A stretch of 64,000 bases of DNA, taken from NCBI RefSeq assembly GCF_037893015.1, contig NC_133666.1, positions 621,407,156 through 621,471,155 of the forward strand, read 5' to 3'. The first letter of the stretch is position 1. Each line of letters starts with the position of its first letter. The DNA comes from Macrotis lagotis. Its lineage: Eukaryota; Chordata; Mammalia; Peramelemorphia; Peramelidae. A program made the position numbers and the translations under genes. Of the stretch, positions 1 through 13,900 are shown in pieces. Under the pieces are notes generated by a model. It had not been told where the DNA came from and ran no database searches. It saw only the letters and a list, made by a program, of their open reading frames with translations.

Positions 1-840
1 ATGGGGGCAGAGGAGACCCATGGGCAAAGGAACTGAGAAATTGCGAACTGGGATGGAAGAAGGGGTCTTGGGTATTGAGGAGGGAAGGGGGAGTTGAGGA
101 CTGGCAACTGAGGGCAAAGATAGGGCATTGAGGGTATGGAAGCAGTGAAAACACTGAGGAATGGGGACAGTGGAGACCCAGGGGCAGGGAGATGGGTAGA
201 TGAGGAAATAGGGAAATAGGAACTGGGAAACAGGTTGAGGACAGAGGCAGAAAGGATTTTGAATGTGGTGGTTAAGAAGAGGATGATAGTACAATAGGAC
301 AGAAGATGATTAGCTTGGGATGATTAGGGGGTTGGAGGTAGGGGAAGAGTAACATTGGCAGTTCAGGGACAGGGAAGTTGAGTTTTGTGGGCCAGGGACC
401 AGAACTAGAGAAATTTGGAGAAAAATGGCACAGTTATAAGGATATTGAGTAATTGACAGTTTTGGTGAGGGGAGTTTGGGAATAATGGAGACTGAGGGAT
501 GGAGAATGAGGGGAAGAGAGTTGGGTGGGAGGTTCAGGGATTGGTGGCAATGGAGACCCTGGGGATTAGGGATAGTGAAAACACAAGGGTGGGGAAGAAG
601 AATGTTGAGGGTTCAGGAACTTGGAGATTCAATATTAGGCGCACAGGGACAGGGAATTAGAAATTTGTGGAGACAGTGGGAAAATGGGCACAAGAAGATG
701 GTTAAATGAAGGGAGAGAACTGGATTGGAAAGAGAGGATAAGGAAATGGAGAATTATGGCCTAAAGGAAGAAAGTAGAAGCATTGTGGGGAACTAGAAGG
801 AAAGGGGATTGGAGGTGAGCCAGAGTGCAGCATGTCTCTT
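1..840. repeat. GA-rich degenerate tandem repeat in WDR97 intron
   Basis: Purine-rich DNA with recurring blocks such as GACAGGGA, GGGAAATAGGGAACTGGG and TTGAGGACA at irregular 30-40-base spacing. No exon seen. It lies in the intron after exon 23. Confidence 0.6.
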
Positions 841-1920
841 GTAAGGAAAGGGTAGGGCCAGGAGGTTGAGGAGAGGGTGATTCATACCTGCTTTTTTGTC
901 TTTAACTCTTCCTCCCAATCAGGCACTATGAAGTTCTTCTTCACATAGTCCTAAAGAGAGAGTAGCAGATCAGGACTAGAACTTCTCACAGACCTTCCCC
1001 ACTCCTCTCCAAAAAGGACCCTTCATGCCCATCAATTGGGGAATGACCAAACAAGTTGTGGCATATGATTGTAATAGACTATTATTGAGTTCTAAGAAAT
1101 AATGAAGATGCTTTCAGGAAAAATCTGGAAAGACTTCACAGTAACAGCAATATTGTACAATGATCAACTGTGAATGACTTAGCTATATCCAGCAATATGA
1201 AGAACCAAGACAATTCTGAAGGATCTGAGATGAAAAATGCTATTCACTTTCAGAGAAAGAATTAATGGAATCTGAATGCAAATTGAAGCATAATGTTAGG
1301 GGGGGTTAAATTTATTTTTCTTGAGGTTTTTTGGTCTGAGTTTTCTTTTTTTCTTGTTTTTGGGGGGATTCTTTTTTCCTTTCACAGTATGATTAATAGG
1401 GAAATATGTTTTACATAAATGTACATATATATAACTTTTATCAAATTGCTTGCCTTCTCAATGTTGGGGGAGAGCAGATTGAGAATTCGGAACTCAAAAT
1501 TGAAAGAAATTAAGATTAAAAATTATTTTTTACATGTAATTGGGAAAACATAAAATATAAATTTTAAATCACCCCTATCATCAAATCCCACCACTTCCTT
1601 CCTTCCTCAGTATCCCTACTTCTTCCCTCTCTCCTCTCCTTGACTAACCTTAAGTGTATTAATCATAAATTCCAGTTTCTGTCCACAGCGCCCTCTCAGG
1701 GCTGCCTTGTTGGCTAAATCTTTCCCTTCTGCCCAAGTCACCATTTCCTTGAACAGGAAATCATGGGGGTCTCTCAGGCCCAAATCTTCTAGTAGTTTCT
1801 TCAGCAGGGGTCTAGGGAGTCAGGGGGAAAATAGAGTTGAGGACAGTGAGTGTCAATTGTAGGTATACATTGAGCATGTCTTATCAATATGTGGTCTCAC
1901 TTTTGTGTGTATATTATGTG

Positions 1921-1991
<71 letters not shown>

Positions 1992-4900
1992 TTCTCACTT
2001 GAGTGTATAGTCTTACATATGTTTCAATGGTCTGACCTGTGTGTATTTGGTCTCATCTATGTCTGAGTATGTGACTATTCCCTTCTTGTTGAAGTTTTGT
2101 CCAAGTGTGAGAGGTTTAACCAATGTGTGTATAGGTGTGTAGTCCACATCTGTGTATGGTTTTTCCCTAGAGGTGAGGCTACCTCGTGAGAGAATCACCT
2201 ATGTGGATAGTCTTATCTCTGTGTATAGATGTCTTTACTACTATGGGTGGGAGCTCCCTATGTGCTCACATAACATATGTATGTAGATGTTAACTTGTAT
2301 ATCACACAAAATTAAGAGAATTTCCATTGAGAGGACCTCGGTGTCCATCCAGTCCATCTTAGACCTGAAAAAATAATCTGATCTATCATATATCCAATAA
2401 TGTTACAATCCAGCTTCAGCTTGAAGGCCTCTAATGAAGACACCTAGGTGGTGCAGAGGAAAGAACACAGAGCATAGAAGTCAGGAAGACCTGAGGTCAA
2501 ATCTGCCCTCTGACACTCAATAGCTGTGTGACTCTGGGCAAGTCCTTTAGCCTCTGTCTGCCTCTGTTTCCTCAACTATAAAATGGGGATAAAGCTGTTG
2601 TGAGAATCAAAAGAAATATTTTAAAATCATGTGGGACATAGTAGGTGATTAATAAATGCTTTCAAAAATCTAAGTAAACTATATCTACATCTATCCCTAA
2701 TATTTCAGTTATCTTGCCAAAAAGGGAAAATGACGTTAGCCTAAAATGACATCATGTTACCTCCTTTTGGTCATTGCTTCCTGATCTGGTTGACTGAGTG
2801 GGTGTCCCCTTCCTCCTTCACTGCTCCTTATGCATCCCTCCTGAAACTTCAAACTCAGTTAAAGAGAAAGTCCTTTCTCCATAGAAAGACACATGGATTC
2901 TTCTGACAAAGGTATAAAGGAGTTGGGCTCACTTGCTAAAATATAACCCTAATCTCTCAGATTCTATTCCCTAATGCTGGAGGATTGAGGCATCTCTATC
3001 TCAATTCTGTCTGAAACAAGACTCATTATCTTACCACCATAATCAATCAACAAGCATTACCCAAAATCCTCAAATAATTCCAGTCCCTTAAAACTGACCC
3101 TCTTCCAGATTTCCCTATTTTTTCTAGGATCTTTTTAAGATTTAATAGCTCAGAATCATCTTTAACATATTCCTCTCCCAAACCCCTTATTCTCTCAATT
3201 ACTAGGTCTTTCTGATTCTAACTTTATATCTCTTATCTCTATCTCCTTATCTTCCACTTACACAGCTACCATTCTAATTCACAGGTCAAATGGAAAATTA
3301 CTATATTCTCCTAATTACTCTCTCTGCTTCTGGTCTCCACTCTCTCCAATCCATCCCCAACACAACTGACAAAATAATCTGTCTCACAGTTTTAAGCAAG
3401 ACCCTTCAGATATCATAGGATATAGAGTGCTGTATTTGGAGACAGGAAGGCCTGAGTTCAAATCCTACCTCAGCTGCATGCAAGCTGTGTACCCTTGAAT
3501 GAGTCATTAAATCTCTCTTGGCCTCAATTTTCTCACTTGTAAAATGGGGGACAATGATAGCACTGCTTCATAGGGCTGGTGTGTAGATCAAATGAATTAT
3601 GTGTAAAGTGCTTTGCAAATTCTATAAATTGTGTATTGTTATTGCCTTTTGCTTTAAGGATCAATTACAAATAACTCAATTTAGTCCTTAATGCCCATTC
3701 GTCTGGCTCCAACTTCCTTTCTGGATTGATTTTAAACAATCTACATTTTAGCCAAACTGGCCTAATTGCCTCCTGGAACTCAACATGAGGCTCCAGCTTC
3801 TGAGTCTGCCCCAGCCCATACCTGGAAGGATTTCCCTCCTCCCCTCAGCCTTCTGAACTTCTTTGGCAGCTTAGCTAATGAAGCACCTCCTTTAGGAAGC
3901 CCTCTCTCTTTCCAGTTGAGAGTTCTCAAACTCCCCTCCCCCTCCTCAAAATTACCTTGTTACCTGTTTACATGTGAACCCTGAGGGTTACCTGAACCCT
4001 TGGGGGCAGCGGTTTTGGAGGCAGGGGATGTTTATCATTTTTGTCCTTGCCTAACCAGCACTTACCATAGTCCCTGCCAAAGAACAGGCACTAAATAAAT
4101 ACTTATTGAACTAACTTGTGGGGACTTACTTACCTTTGAAGCTCCCTTGTGTGAATTCCATTCACCAGTGAGACTAACTGGCTGCCTCCTGGGTAGGGGG
4201 TCTTGGTTACCTGTGGTTTCACTTGAGCTCAAAGGGTGGTGGTATCTCATTTGTGCTTGGGTGAGGCAGGGAGGGATTGGCTTGCTCACTTGTATGGGAA
4301 ATTCTTGCCTTTTTGTATCTCACCATAATATATCTGAGTATAAGGGTAGGGTGGATCTCACCCTGGGTCCCAGGGATAGTCTCTCTGGTGGGAGTGGGTG
4401 GGAGTAACTCACCTGCACCGAGGGGGTGAGTAGATGAAGTAAGACATGAGTTCCAGGACCATATCCCGGGAGCCCAGGGCAACCACCATGAGCATCTGCA
4501 GGGCTGTCATCACAAATGTCTTCTCTGCCTTGTTCTGGGGACTCCCAAGGTTGGAGTTGAGTCAGTGTCTACATAGCCAGGTTTGTCCCAGCCTTTCATT
4601 GTTGATCCTTAAGCTTGAGGGGTCCTAGGGGGCATCATCCTTGAGACTAAAGGTTTTATAAAGCTTAAGGTGTCAAGGTTTTGGAAATTTATTGTGAGTG
4701 ATGAGGACTCTCTACCAGGGCTTTGCAGTTTCAGGTTTGCAAGATGAAGGGGAAGATATCTAAGAGGGATCTGGTTTCAGGTCTATTTTAGGAGCAGGCA
4801 GGAAAGAGAAGACCTTTAGGCTCTACCATGAGGATACAGTGCTGAGCCTGGAGTCAGAAGTCCTGAGATCAAATCTGGCCTTAGACATTTACTAGCTGTA

Positions 4901-7900
4901 TGACCCTGGGCAAGTGACTTAAACCCTGTTTGCATCAGTTTCCTCATCTGTAAAATGAGCTGGAAAAGGAAATGGCAAATCATTCTAGTTATCTTTGCCA
5001 AGAAAATTCCAAATGGGGTCATGAAGAATCAGACACAACTGGAAATGACTAAACAAAAAATAGGTCATACCATAAGGTCAGGGGAACTGGGAATCCCAGG
5101 GCTTTATTACCAGTTCAAGGCTGGGGATATGTTGGAAGTCACTAAGGTCCACTAAGGAGGGGTCTCCTAGCTAGAATATGAAGTCTGGAGTTTGGTGAGA
5201 TGGGGCATGGTCTGGGGTCATACCACAAGGTTTGGAGGAGGCTCTTTGTTGAGAAGTTTCAACAGCAAGTGTAGCAGATTCTTTCGGAATTCCATTCCTA
5301 GATGGGGCATCATTTGCATGAGTAGCATCATAATCTTGGTGCCATCTTCCCAGCTGGCTTTCTCCAGGACCTTCAGCAGTAAAGAGGCCAGGTCCTCCAT
5401 TGTGTCACACTCTGGGTATGCCTTTGAAGTAATAGCAAAAGAACAGGGACTGAAGAGGGATTTGGGGGACTAGAACCAGAAACCCAAACTTGACCTTAGT
5501 TCTTTGGGTCCCCAAATGACCCAATACCAGTAGCTTTATGTACCTGCTTCTACTTGTTGTCAGACTCAGTTTCAAGACACAAGACATTGCAAAAAAAAAA
5601 AAAAAGCCTAAAAGACACAAGACAGGGGATAAAGAAGCCTGGGAAGATCTATCACCATTTAGGGAGCTAGAGGGACATTCTGATTGGGAAAGGAATTTCA
5701 GGGTCACAGTAACCTCAGGAGGCAACTCTTCCTCATCCCCTTCCTTCTCCCCTTTTCTTCTTATTCCCTTCTCACAAAGTCCTTTAGAGAAACTAACCTC
5801 CTAGGATCATAGGGAGGGTAGTCTGATCTAAATGGCAGTAGCAGATTCTTGATAATTTTCTCTTATTTTCTATGTCCTATGTTCCTGTACTACCCTACTC
5901 TTACAAGCACTGAAACCTCAATGCATTTCCAAGTCTCCTTATAGGAACTCTGTAGGATGGGTAGTGCAGGGATTTTTATTTACCCCTTATTTTCTGGAAG
6001 ATGGAAACTGAACTCAGAGAGAGGGAATGACTTTGCTAAGGTCAAATAACTTTTAAGTAAGCACAGGAGCCAAAATTTCAACCCAGGCCTCTTTTGATTC
6101 CAGACCTAGGGGTCTTTTCATCATTCCATATGCTTTCCTTAGAAGTCCCTAACCACAGATGATCACATGGAAAACTCTGGGGTTTGGGGGAAAACATACT
6201 AGGAGGATGTATCTTGTTTTCCCTGGAAGGGAAGAATCTCAGGGAAAACAGAGTTAGGATGAATAAGGAAAGCAGACAGGGTCTAGTTTGGGAGACTGAA
6301 GAAAAAGGGAGCAAGGCAGTGATTCCAAGGTTCTTTGGTTCTTAATGCATTGGGTAAAGGGTTATATGGTAGTAGTAGAGGGACAAGGGATGAATTTAGA
6401 GTTCACTAGGTATCCTAAGACCACATGTGATTATAGATTATATCATAGATCCTCAACTACACTATGAGATTGGGGGAAGTGAGAAACTATACCAGGAAAT
6501 TAAAGACAATAGGGCAAGGGGCATTATTATTATGCCATGAAGCTAAATGGCATTTTACTTTCTTGGTATTGTACTATATAGGCATGGGATGTGAGTTCTA
6601 TATCACATTGTGACATTAGATATTATTAGAATTGGGATTGTAGGGGCAGCTAGGTGGCACAGTGGGGCAACTGGGGGCACAGTGGATAGAGCACAGGCCC
6701 TGGAGTCAGGAGAACCTGAGTTCAAATCTGTCCTCAGACATTTAATAATTACCCAGCTATGTAACCTTGGGAAGTCACCTAACTCCATTACCTTGCAAAA
6801 ACAAAACAAAACAAAAGACTTGGGGTTGTATCATGAGGTTGAAAACATTCCAAGATTCCAAGAACTACCACAAGATTCACTGAGGAGAATAAGGGGGGGA
6901 TAGGATCATGGCTGAGGGAAAATTTGGGAAAGGTCATGTACCTTGAAATCTGGAAAATATCTCTGGAACCAATTTTGATTCAACAAAGATGAGATAAATT
7001 CGGGTAAAGGTTTGGTGGCCTCAGCAGTTGAGTCAGGGCTCCATGATTCAGCACCACCCTGCAAGCTAGGGAGATGCTCTGATTGGGAAGGTAATTCTGT
7101 AGTTTCAGAAACTTCAGCCACCATCTCTTCCTTCTCAAGTTCCTTCTCATCCTCTTTTTCAGAAATCCCTTTAGGGACAATATTCTCCTAGGATCACAGG
7201 GAAGATGATCTGCTTTGAAAGTGGTAACTGGGTTCTATTCCAAAGGATCTCTAGTGTGTGATTCCAAGGAGACAAGGGGGTGGGATACATCAGGAAGATG
7301 ACTAGGAGGACTTAGAGGGAGGATTTGAGGGTAAGTCTATGAGACAATAGCATGTTGTGTCTTCTGTGGGGAGGGGGTCATCTAGGGGCTAAATCTGGAA
7401 GTCTTAGAGAGATAGGAGTTCCTGGAAGGGGTTGAAAAGTCTTAAGAGTTGGTCTTGAGGAAGTTCCAGGAGCTGGGAGGGGAGGGGAAGAATTCCAGAA
7501 GGATGTCTTGAGATCCTGTGGGTTCTAGGGGCTACTATATAAAAGTATGAAGGAAGTTGGTAAGAGGGTCCTAAGGGTTCCAAAGAAGTACAGCAGGGTC
7601 CTTGGTCTTACTAAACTGAAAACTAGATGTCTAGCCACCACCTACAGGGAGGGTTTTCTGTTCCTCAAGGCTTGATTCCTGGATGAAGCTGGCATCCAAA
7701 TCCAAAGCTTTCTTCAACCAGTCCTCCTCTTTTTCCTTACTTGCACCCCACGGAAGCCACATTTTGTCCATCTCATGCTGATCACAGAAAAGAGAACACA
7801 GATGGGTCAATCATGAAGAAGAGATAGGTTCAGGAAGGAGGGGTCATAGGAAAAGAGGAGGGAGATAGGAGTTAGACAGCAGGGAGAATCACAAGGAAGA

Positions 7901-10900
7901 AGCTCATAGGGATTGAGGTTCATGGGGATGATGGATCCAATCCAATAAGTCTATTTATGTGTAAAGTATTATCCTAGGTGCTGGTGGGAAATGAAATCCA
8001 AAGAAAAAATGAAAAAGTTCCTATTAAGGAGTTTACATTCTTGTTAGGGGCAAAGGGGAGAAGATGGGAGGAATACGATATCCTAGCATCACATGATTAT
8101 AGACTATGAGACTCAGAAGGGAGTTGAGGGGTCATTTACCCAAAAGGAATCCCAACCATACGTATCAGGGAACCCACCACTCTTAGAGGCAAGACATTCC
8201 ATTTTTGGACAGCTGTATTTGGGAGGAAATTGTTTTGTTTTTCACTCATGTCAAGATGATATTTAACTCTACAACTTCTATATATTGCTTTAAGTTGTAC
8301 TCTCTGGGACCAAATAGAATAAGTTTGTAACCCATAACCTAAGCCCTGTGGACTCAAATCCTGTCAGCTAGCTACTATTTCCCTTTTATAATAGTTCTTC
8401 AAGAATACTTGAATATAGGTTTGACAATTCTCTCACTCCCTACCTCCCCAAATCTTCTCTTCTTCAAGCCAAATATTCTAGCTCCTTTAACCATGGATTC
8501 GAGGCCCTTCACAATCCTGATTGATCTCATCTAAGTACCCTTTAGTTTATCAATATTCTTCCTAAACTGGTACCCAGAAATGAATGTAATACTCCCATTG
8601 TGGTTTTACAAGGACAGAGACCAGTGGTACTATCACCTCCTTAAGCTTTGCCTCTATAAATGAAATGAAATAAATAGATGAAATAAAATAAAAATAAAAA
8701 TCATTTTTGTCAGTCACATCAATAAGGTGATTCACATTGACTCAGTTTGTGAACCACTAAAACTCAGATCTTTTCCACAAATTGCTGTTTATGCCTCCTA
8801 TAGCTTGGATTTGCAAAGGTGATTTTTTTTTTAACTCTAAGACTTTACACTTGACCTAAGTAAATTTCATTTTATTTGATTCAGCTCAATGCTTTTAGCC
8901 TGTCAAGATGTTTCTGTTATTTTGTTTGGGGACATCTCCATTCTGATTAGCTTTATTGAGATAGGGATTTGAGGAATGGAGGTTACTAGAATGGGAGGCA
9001 TAGAGATTATGGCCACAGAAGTCAAAAGGATGGGATATAATGGGGAGGGGTTATGGGGAAGGGGATCAAAGGAAAGGATTAGAAACAGGGAAGAAAGGTC
9101 ATGGGAATGGTGGTTACTGGAAGAAGAATGTCTTACAGTTAGGGTGATAACTAGGTTGGAAGTCGTGGAAATGTTTTACCAGGTTAGAGGTTCATAGAGT
9201 TACGGCTCATCTGTTTACATACCTCCAAGACTTCAAAGCTATCTGACTTCAGACAGACAGCTTTTTCAAATGCCTTCAAATCTGTCTTTGTCCATAGTTG
9301 CTGTATTGACACTGAGTTGGGGATGTAACCTGGGAATTTGATTGGTGGAGGCATCTACAAGAGAGGAAAAAAACCACATCATTAGAGGACCAGGAGGCCA
9401 CAGGGTTTGGAAGGCAAGGAAATCAGGGACAGACTTTTCTATTCTGTCCTTTTGTGTTATTCTGAGAGAGGGGGAGACATAGCTTGGTTTCAGAAAACCT
9501 CTTGTGTCACAGGACAGAACTCAACCTTCATTGAGCCCCTTGCTCTTAAAGACTTTTCAATCTGGGCTGTGCTGGAGATAAGACTAGACTATGATTGAAC
9601 TGATATTAAATTACCTGCAAGAACAGGCTATTGCACCCTCTGGGCTGCAGGGCTATCCCTGTGAATCCCGAGTTCCAAGATGAGCTTTCCTCAGGGTGAC
9701 CAGAAAGGGGTCATACCACCTGTGGCTGGAGTATGAATTCCATGATGGAAAGGCAAGTCAGAGAGGCCAGTGGGTTAACTATAGGTCCCAGAGTACAGAG
9801 GAGTCACAGAAGAATAATTTCACCTCTCTCCCAACTCTCAGAGCTGGAAGGAAACGCAATGGTCATCTCATCAAAGTCCACATCTGAATAGGACCTTCTA
9901 CCACTGTTCCAGCAAGGGTTCATCTTAACCTCTATTATACCAAGGTATAATAGGAAGAGAACCTAGTTTGAATCCTGGATCTTCTATAAGTAATCTATAT
10001 AATTTGGGATACCTGAATTTCAGCTTCTTCTGTAAGATTAAGGGGTTGAACTAAATAATCTCTAAGTCTCTTTCCAGTTCTTAATCTTACGATCTTCTAA
10101 TGCCTCCTGGAAGGGGTAATATACCATTTCGGGAGGCAGCCTGCTGTCTGCATGGATAGAGTTAATGATTAGGAAATTTTTCCTTATATCAAGTCAACAC
10201 CTCCCTCCTCCCTTTTCCATTTCCCACCATTGTTCCTATATTTGCCTCTTAAGGCCTTGTTTGAAATCTTGTCTACATAGAAGTCAGTAAAGAATATAGA
10301 TACCCACCAATACTAAGTGACATCATCTTTCATCCTCTCCCCATCTGGTTTCCTTCTTGTTTTTATTAACCATGTATCTCTTTGCCAGGGAGATTGAACT
10401 ATGCTCAGGAAGCACAAAGAAGAGTCTGGAATTTTTCAGTTTGAAAAATTTAGAGCCTAGATTGAAGTCCTCATGGACAGTGAACTAGGAAATAGCCAGA
10501 GGCAATCTCCTATCTGTACACTGTACAATGAATGGGCATTGATTGAAATGTGGGAAAAATCAGGAAGGTAGAATAATGGAAGTTAAACTCCATTTCCTTA
10601 AGGAAGAAGTAAAGACAGAATATTTTATTCATGTCTGGTCTCCGCACCTAGTAGCTTAGAACATATAAGAGCCACTGAAGGAAGGAATGGAGAGATGGGA
10701 TAGGGAAATCTGAGTTAATATGAGAGAGCTTTCCCATTTTTTTAATCATGATGACTAAGGTGGCTATCTACCCATTGTACAGAGTAGATGCATATTTGCT
10801 GTGTTCATAAGAACTGACATTTATGACACTTGGAAATTTGGGGGCGGCTAGGTGGTTCAGTGGATAAAGCACCAGCCCTGGAGTCAGGAGTACCTGGGTT

Positions 10901-13900
10901 CAAATCCTGTCTCAGACACTTAATAATTACCTAGCTGTGTGGCCTTGGGCAAGCCACTTAACCCCATTTGCCTTGCAAAAACCTAAAAAAAAAATTGGAA
11001 ATAGCTTTAAGGAAATGGCAGTCTTAAAAAAATCAGATCCAACTGAAACATGACAAAAATATTATGTTATTTGAGCCTCGCAAAACCTGTGTTATCCCCA
11101 TTTTACTGATGGGAAAACTGAGGCTCAAGGAAGTTAAGTAACTTGCCCATGATCACACAAGTAATAAGTTTCAGAGGCAGATGTTTGAGCCTAAGATCTC
11201 AATTGGCCAGCATGCCAGGTCAACAAGGACCTATCTGCTAACCAGTAGTAACCAGTAGTAACCCAAATGAAACGTTTCCTGTTGAAGAGTAGCGTATATT
11301 ACACTGAAACATGGGAATCTATAACCTTTTAGTTTTTCTGGGCCACATCACCCAACAAAAACTTGTTGAAGGCCATGTAAAGAATTTAATAGTTATGACT
11401 ACAATGTAACTAACATTACCAATGAGTACAATATTAAAATGTAATAATATTAGAAAATATGGACTTTGAGGAACATATGTGAGTTGAGTTTTGGAAGGAA
11501 CTAAGAATTCTAAGAACTAGGGAATACATTTCAGGCATAGGGAGGAGACTGGACCTTTAAAGACCCAGGGATGAGAGTAATATGGATGGTTAAGAAATAA
11601 GGATAAACCACCTCATACCTCTCAGACTGGTCAATATGAACAGAAAGGACAATGATCAATGTTGGAAGGGATATAGGAAATCTGGGACACTAATACATTG
11701 TTGGTGGAGCTGTGAACTCATCCAATCTTTCTGGAGAGCATTCTGGAACTATGCCCAAAAGACAACAAAAATGTGCATACCCTTTGATCCAGGAATACCA
11801 CTACTGGGTCTATACCCTGAAGAGATGATGAAAAAGGATAAAAACATCACCTGTACAAAAATGTTCATAGCAGTTCTGTTTGTGGTGGCAAAGAAATGGA
11901 AACTGAGGGAATGTCCATCAATTGGGGAATGGCTTAACAAACTGTGGTGTATGTATGTATGTATGTCATGGAACATATTAGAAACTAGGATGGGGGGTGG
12001 CTAGGTGGCATAGTGGATAAAGCACCAGCCCTTGGGCAAGCCACTTAACCCCATTTGCCTTGCAAAAACCTAAAAAACAAAAAAAGAAACTAGGAGGGAT
12101 GGGAATTCAGGGAAGCCTGGAGGGGTTTGCATGAACTGATGCTGAATGAGATGAGCTGAATCAGAAAAACACTGTACACCCTAACAGCAACACAGGGGTG
12201 ATGATCAACCTTGATGGACTTACTTGTTCCATCAGTGCAACAATCAGGGACAATTTGGGGCTGTCTGCAATGGAGAATTCTCTGTATCCAGAGAAAGAAC
12301 TGTGGAGTTTGAACAAAGACTAAGGACTATTACCTTTAATTTAGAAAAAGAAAACTAACTTATTATGTAATTTTGTTATCTCTTATACTTTATGTTTCTT
12401 CCTTAAGGATATTTCTCTCTCATCACATTCAATTTAGATCAATGTATACCATGGAAACAATGTAAAGACTTAACAGACTGCCTTCTGTGGGGGTGGGGTG
12501 GGGGGAGGGATGCAAGATTAGAGAAAAAATTGTAAAACTCAAAATCTTTCTTAAAAAAAGGAAAGAAATAAGGATATATTGGCAAGACTATGCAATACAT
12601 GGAAAATAGTAATAACAAAACAGGAAAGGTAGCCAACTAGATTGTGGCAGTTTTTAAATGCCAAACAGAAAGTTGCTTATCTTTGGTCCTTGCAGTAACA
12701 GGGAATCACAGGCATTTATTGCAAAAGGGACTAATGGTCAGACTTGTCCTTTAGGAAAAACACTTGGCAACTGTGGGGAGGACAGATTGAAGATGAGAAA
12801 GGATTGAAGAAGGGAGGTTATTGCAATAGTGTGAGTGACATATGAAACAGGGTTGAATTCAGGAATAGAAACAGAAAAGGAAAACTGTCAGGACTTAGCA
12901 GTTAAGTGTCCTGTTGGATTTATTGGATTGGCCATAGTAAGGCACTGAGGTTGATCCCAAGTTTGCAAATCTAAGTGAGCACAAGGATATAGATACCTTC
13001 ACCAGAAACAGTTAAGATTGGAAGAAGTGGAGGACAGCAGTGGATTCTGTTTTGAACATGAGTTTAGATACAAGATATTTAGTTGTAAATGTCCCTTAGA
13101 CAAGTAATGCAAGCCTGTATTCTGAGGAGAGATGAAGGCTGTACTATAACCTCCAATCCCTTGACTCCTCATTTCTCTCCCAGGACATCTCCCCTAAAGA
13201 AGCCACTGCCCATCATCTTGAGCTCTTGATAAACCAATTCAACTCTTCATTGTCCTACTCTCTGGAATCCCTAGTCCCCTGTAGGTAGGATGGGGGAAGG
13301 AGAAGTCATGAGAAGTTTGAGGAGGGATTTATGGAGAAAGGATATAAGGGGGAGATGATTGCCTTGTGGCAGTGAGAGCCCAGCTGAGGCTGTGATAACC
13401 TAAGTTCTTAGTAGACTCATTCAGAATGTGGCTTGATTTTCTCCAACTTCTTTCATGACCTCCAATCCCTTAACTACTAACTTCTCTCCCAGACCCTAGT
13501 CTCATTACATGTTTAAGTATGAAGAGGACAAATGATAGAAATATTCCAAGATTGAGCTTGGCTAAATATATCCCAGTCTCCTTAAATTCTTCCTCAAACT
13601 TCTCATGGCTCCTCCTCCTTCCCCCATCCTCCCCTTTCAGTTGAGAACCTTGCCTCATATTTTGTAGAAAAGATTAAGAAGGGGTGGCTAGGTGGCCTAG
13701 TGGATAAAGCACCAGCCCTGGAGCTAGGAGTACCTGGGTTCAAATCTGGTCTCAGACACTTAATATTACCTAGCTGTGTGGCTTTGGGCAAGCCACTTAA
13801 CCCCGTTTGCCTTGCAAAAAAAAAACAAAACCTTAAAAAAGAAAAGATTAAGAAATTGGCTATGAGCTCCTCCTCTATTTTTCCTCATCTTTCAATCCTC

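Noticed and set aside
5405..5725. 106-codon minus frame as a separate small protein
   Set aside because: Its first part is WDR97 exon 19; the rest runs through a poly-A/T tract and intron.
6643..6815. tRNA gene suggested by box A and box B-like motifs
   Set aside because: Part of a tRNA-derived SINE present many times in the window; no intact cloverleaf.
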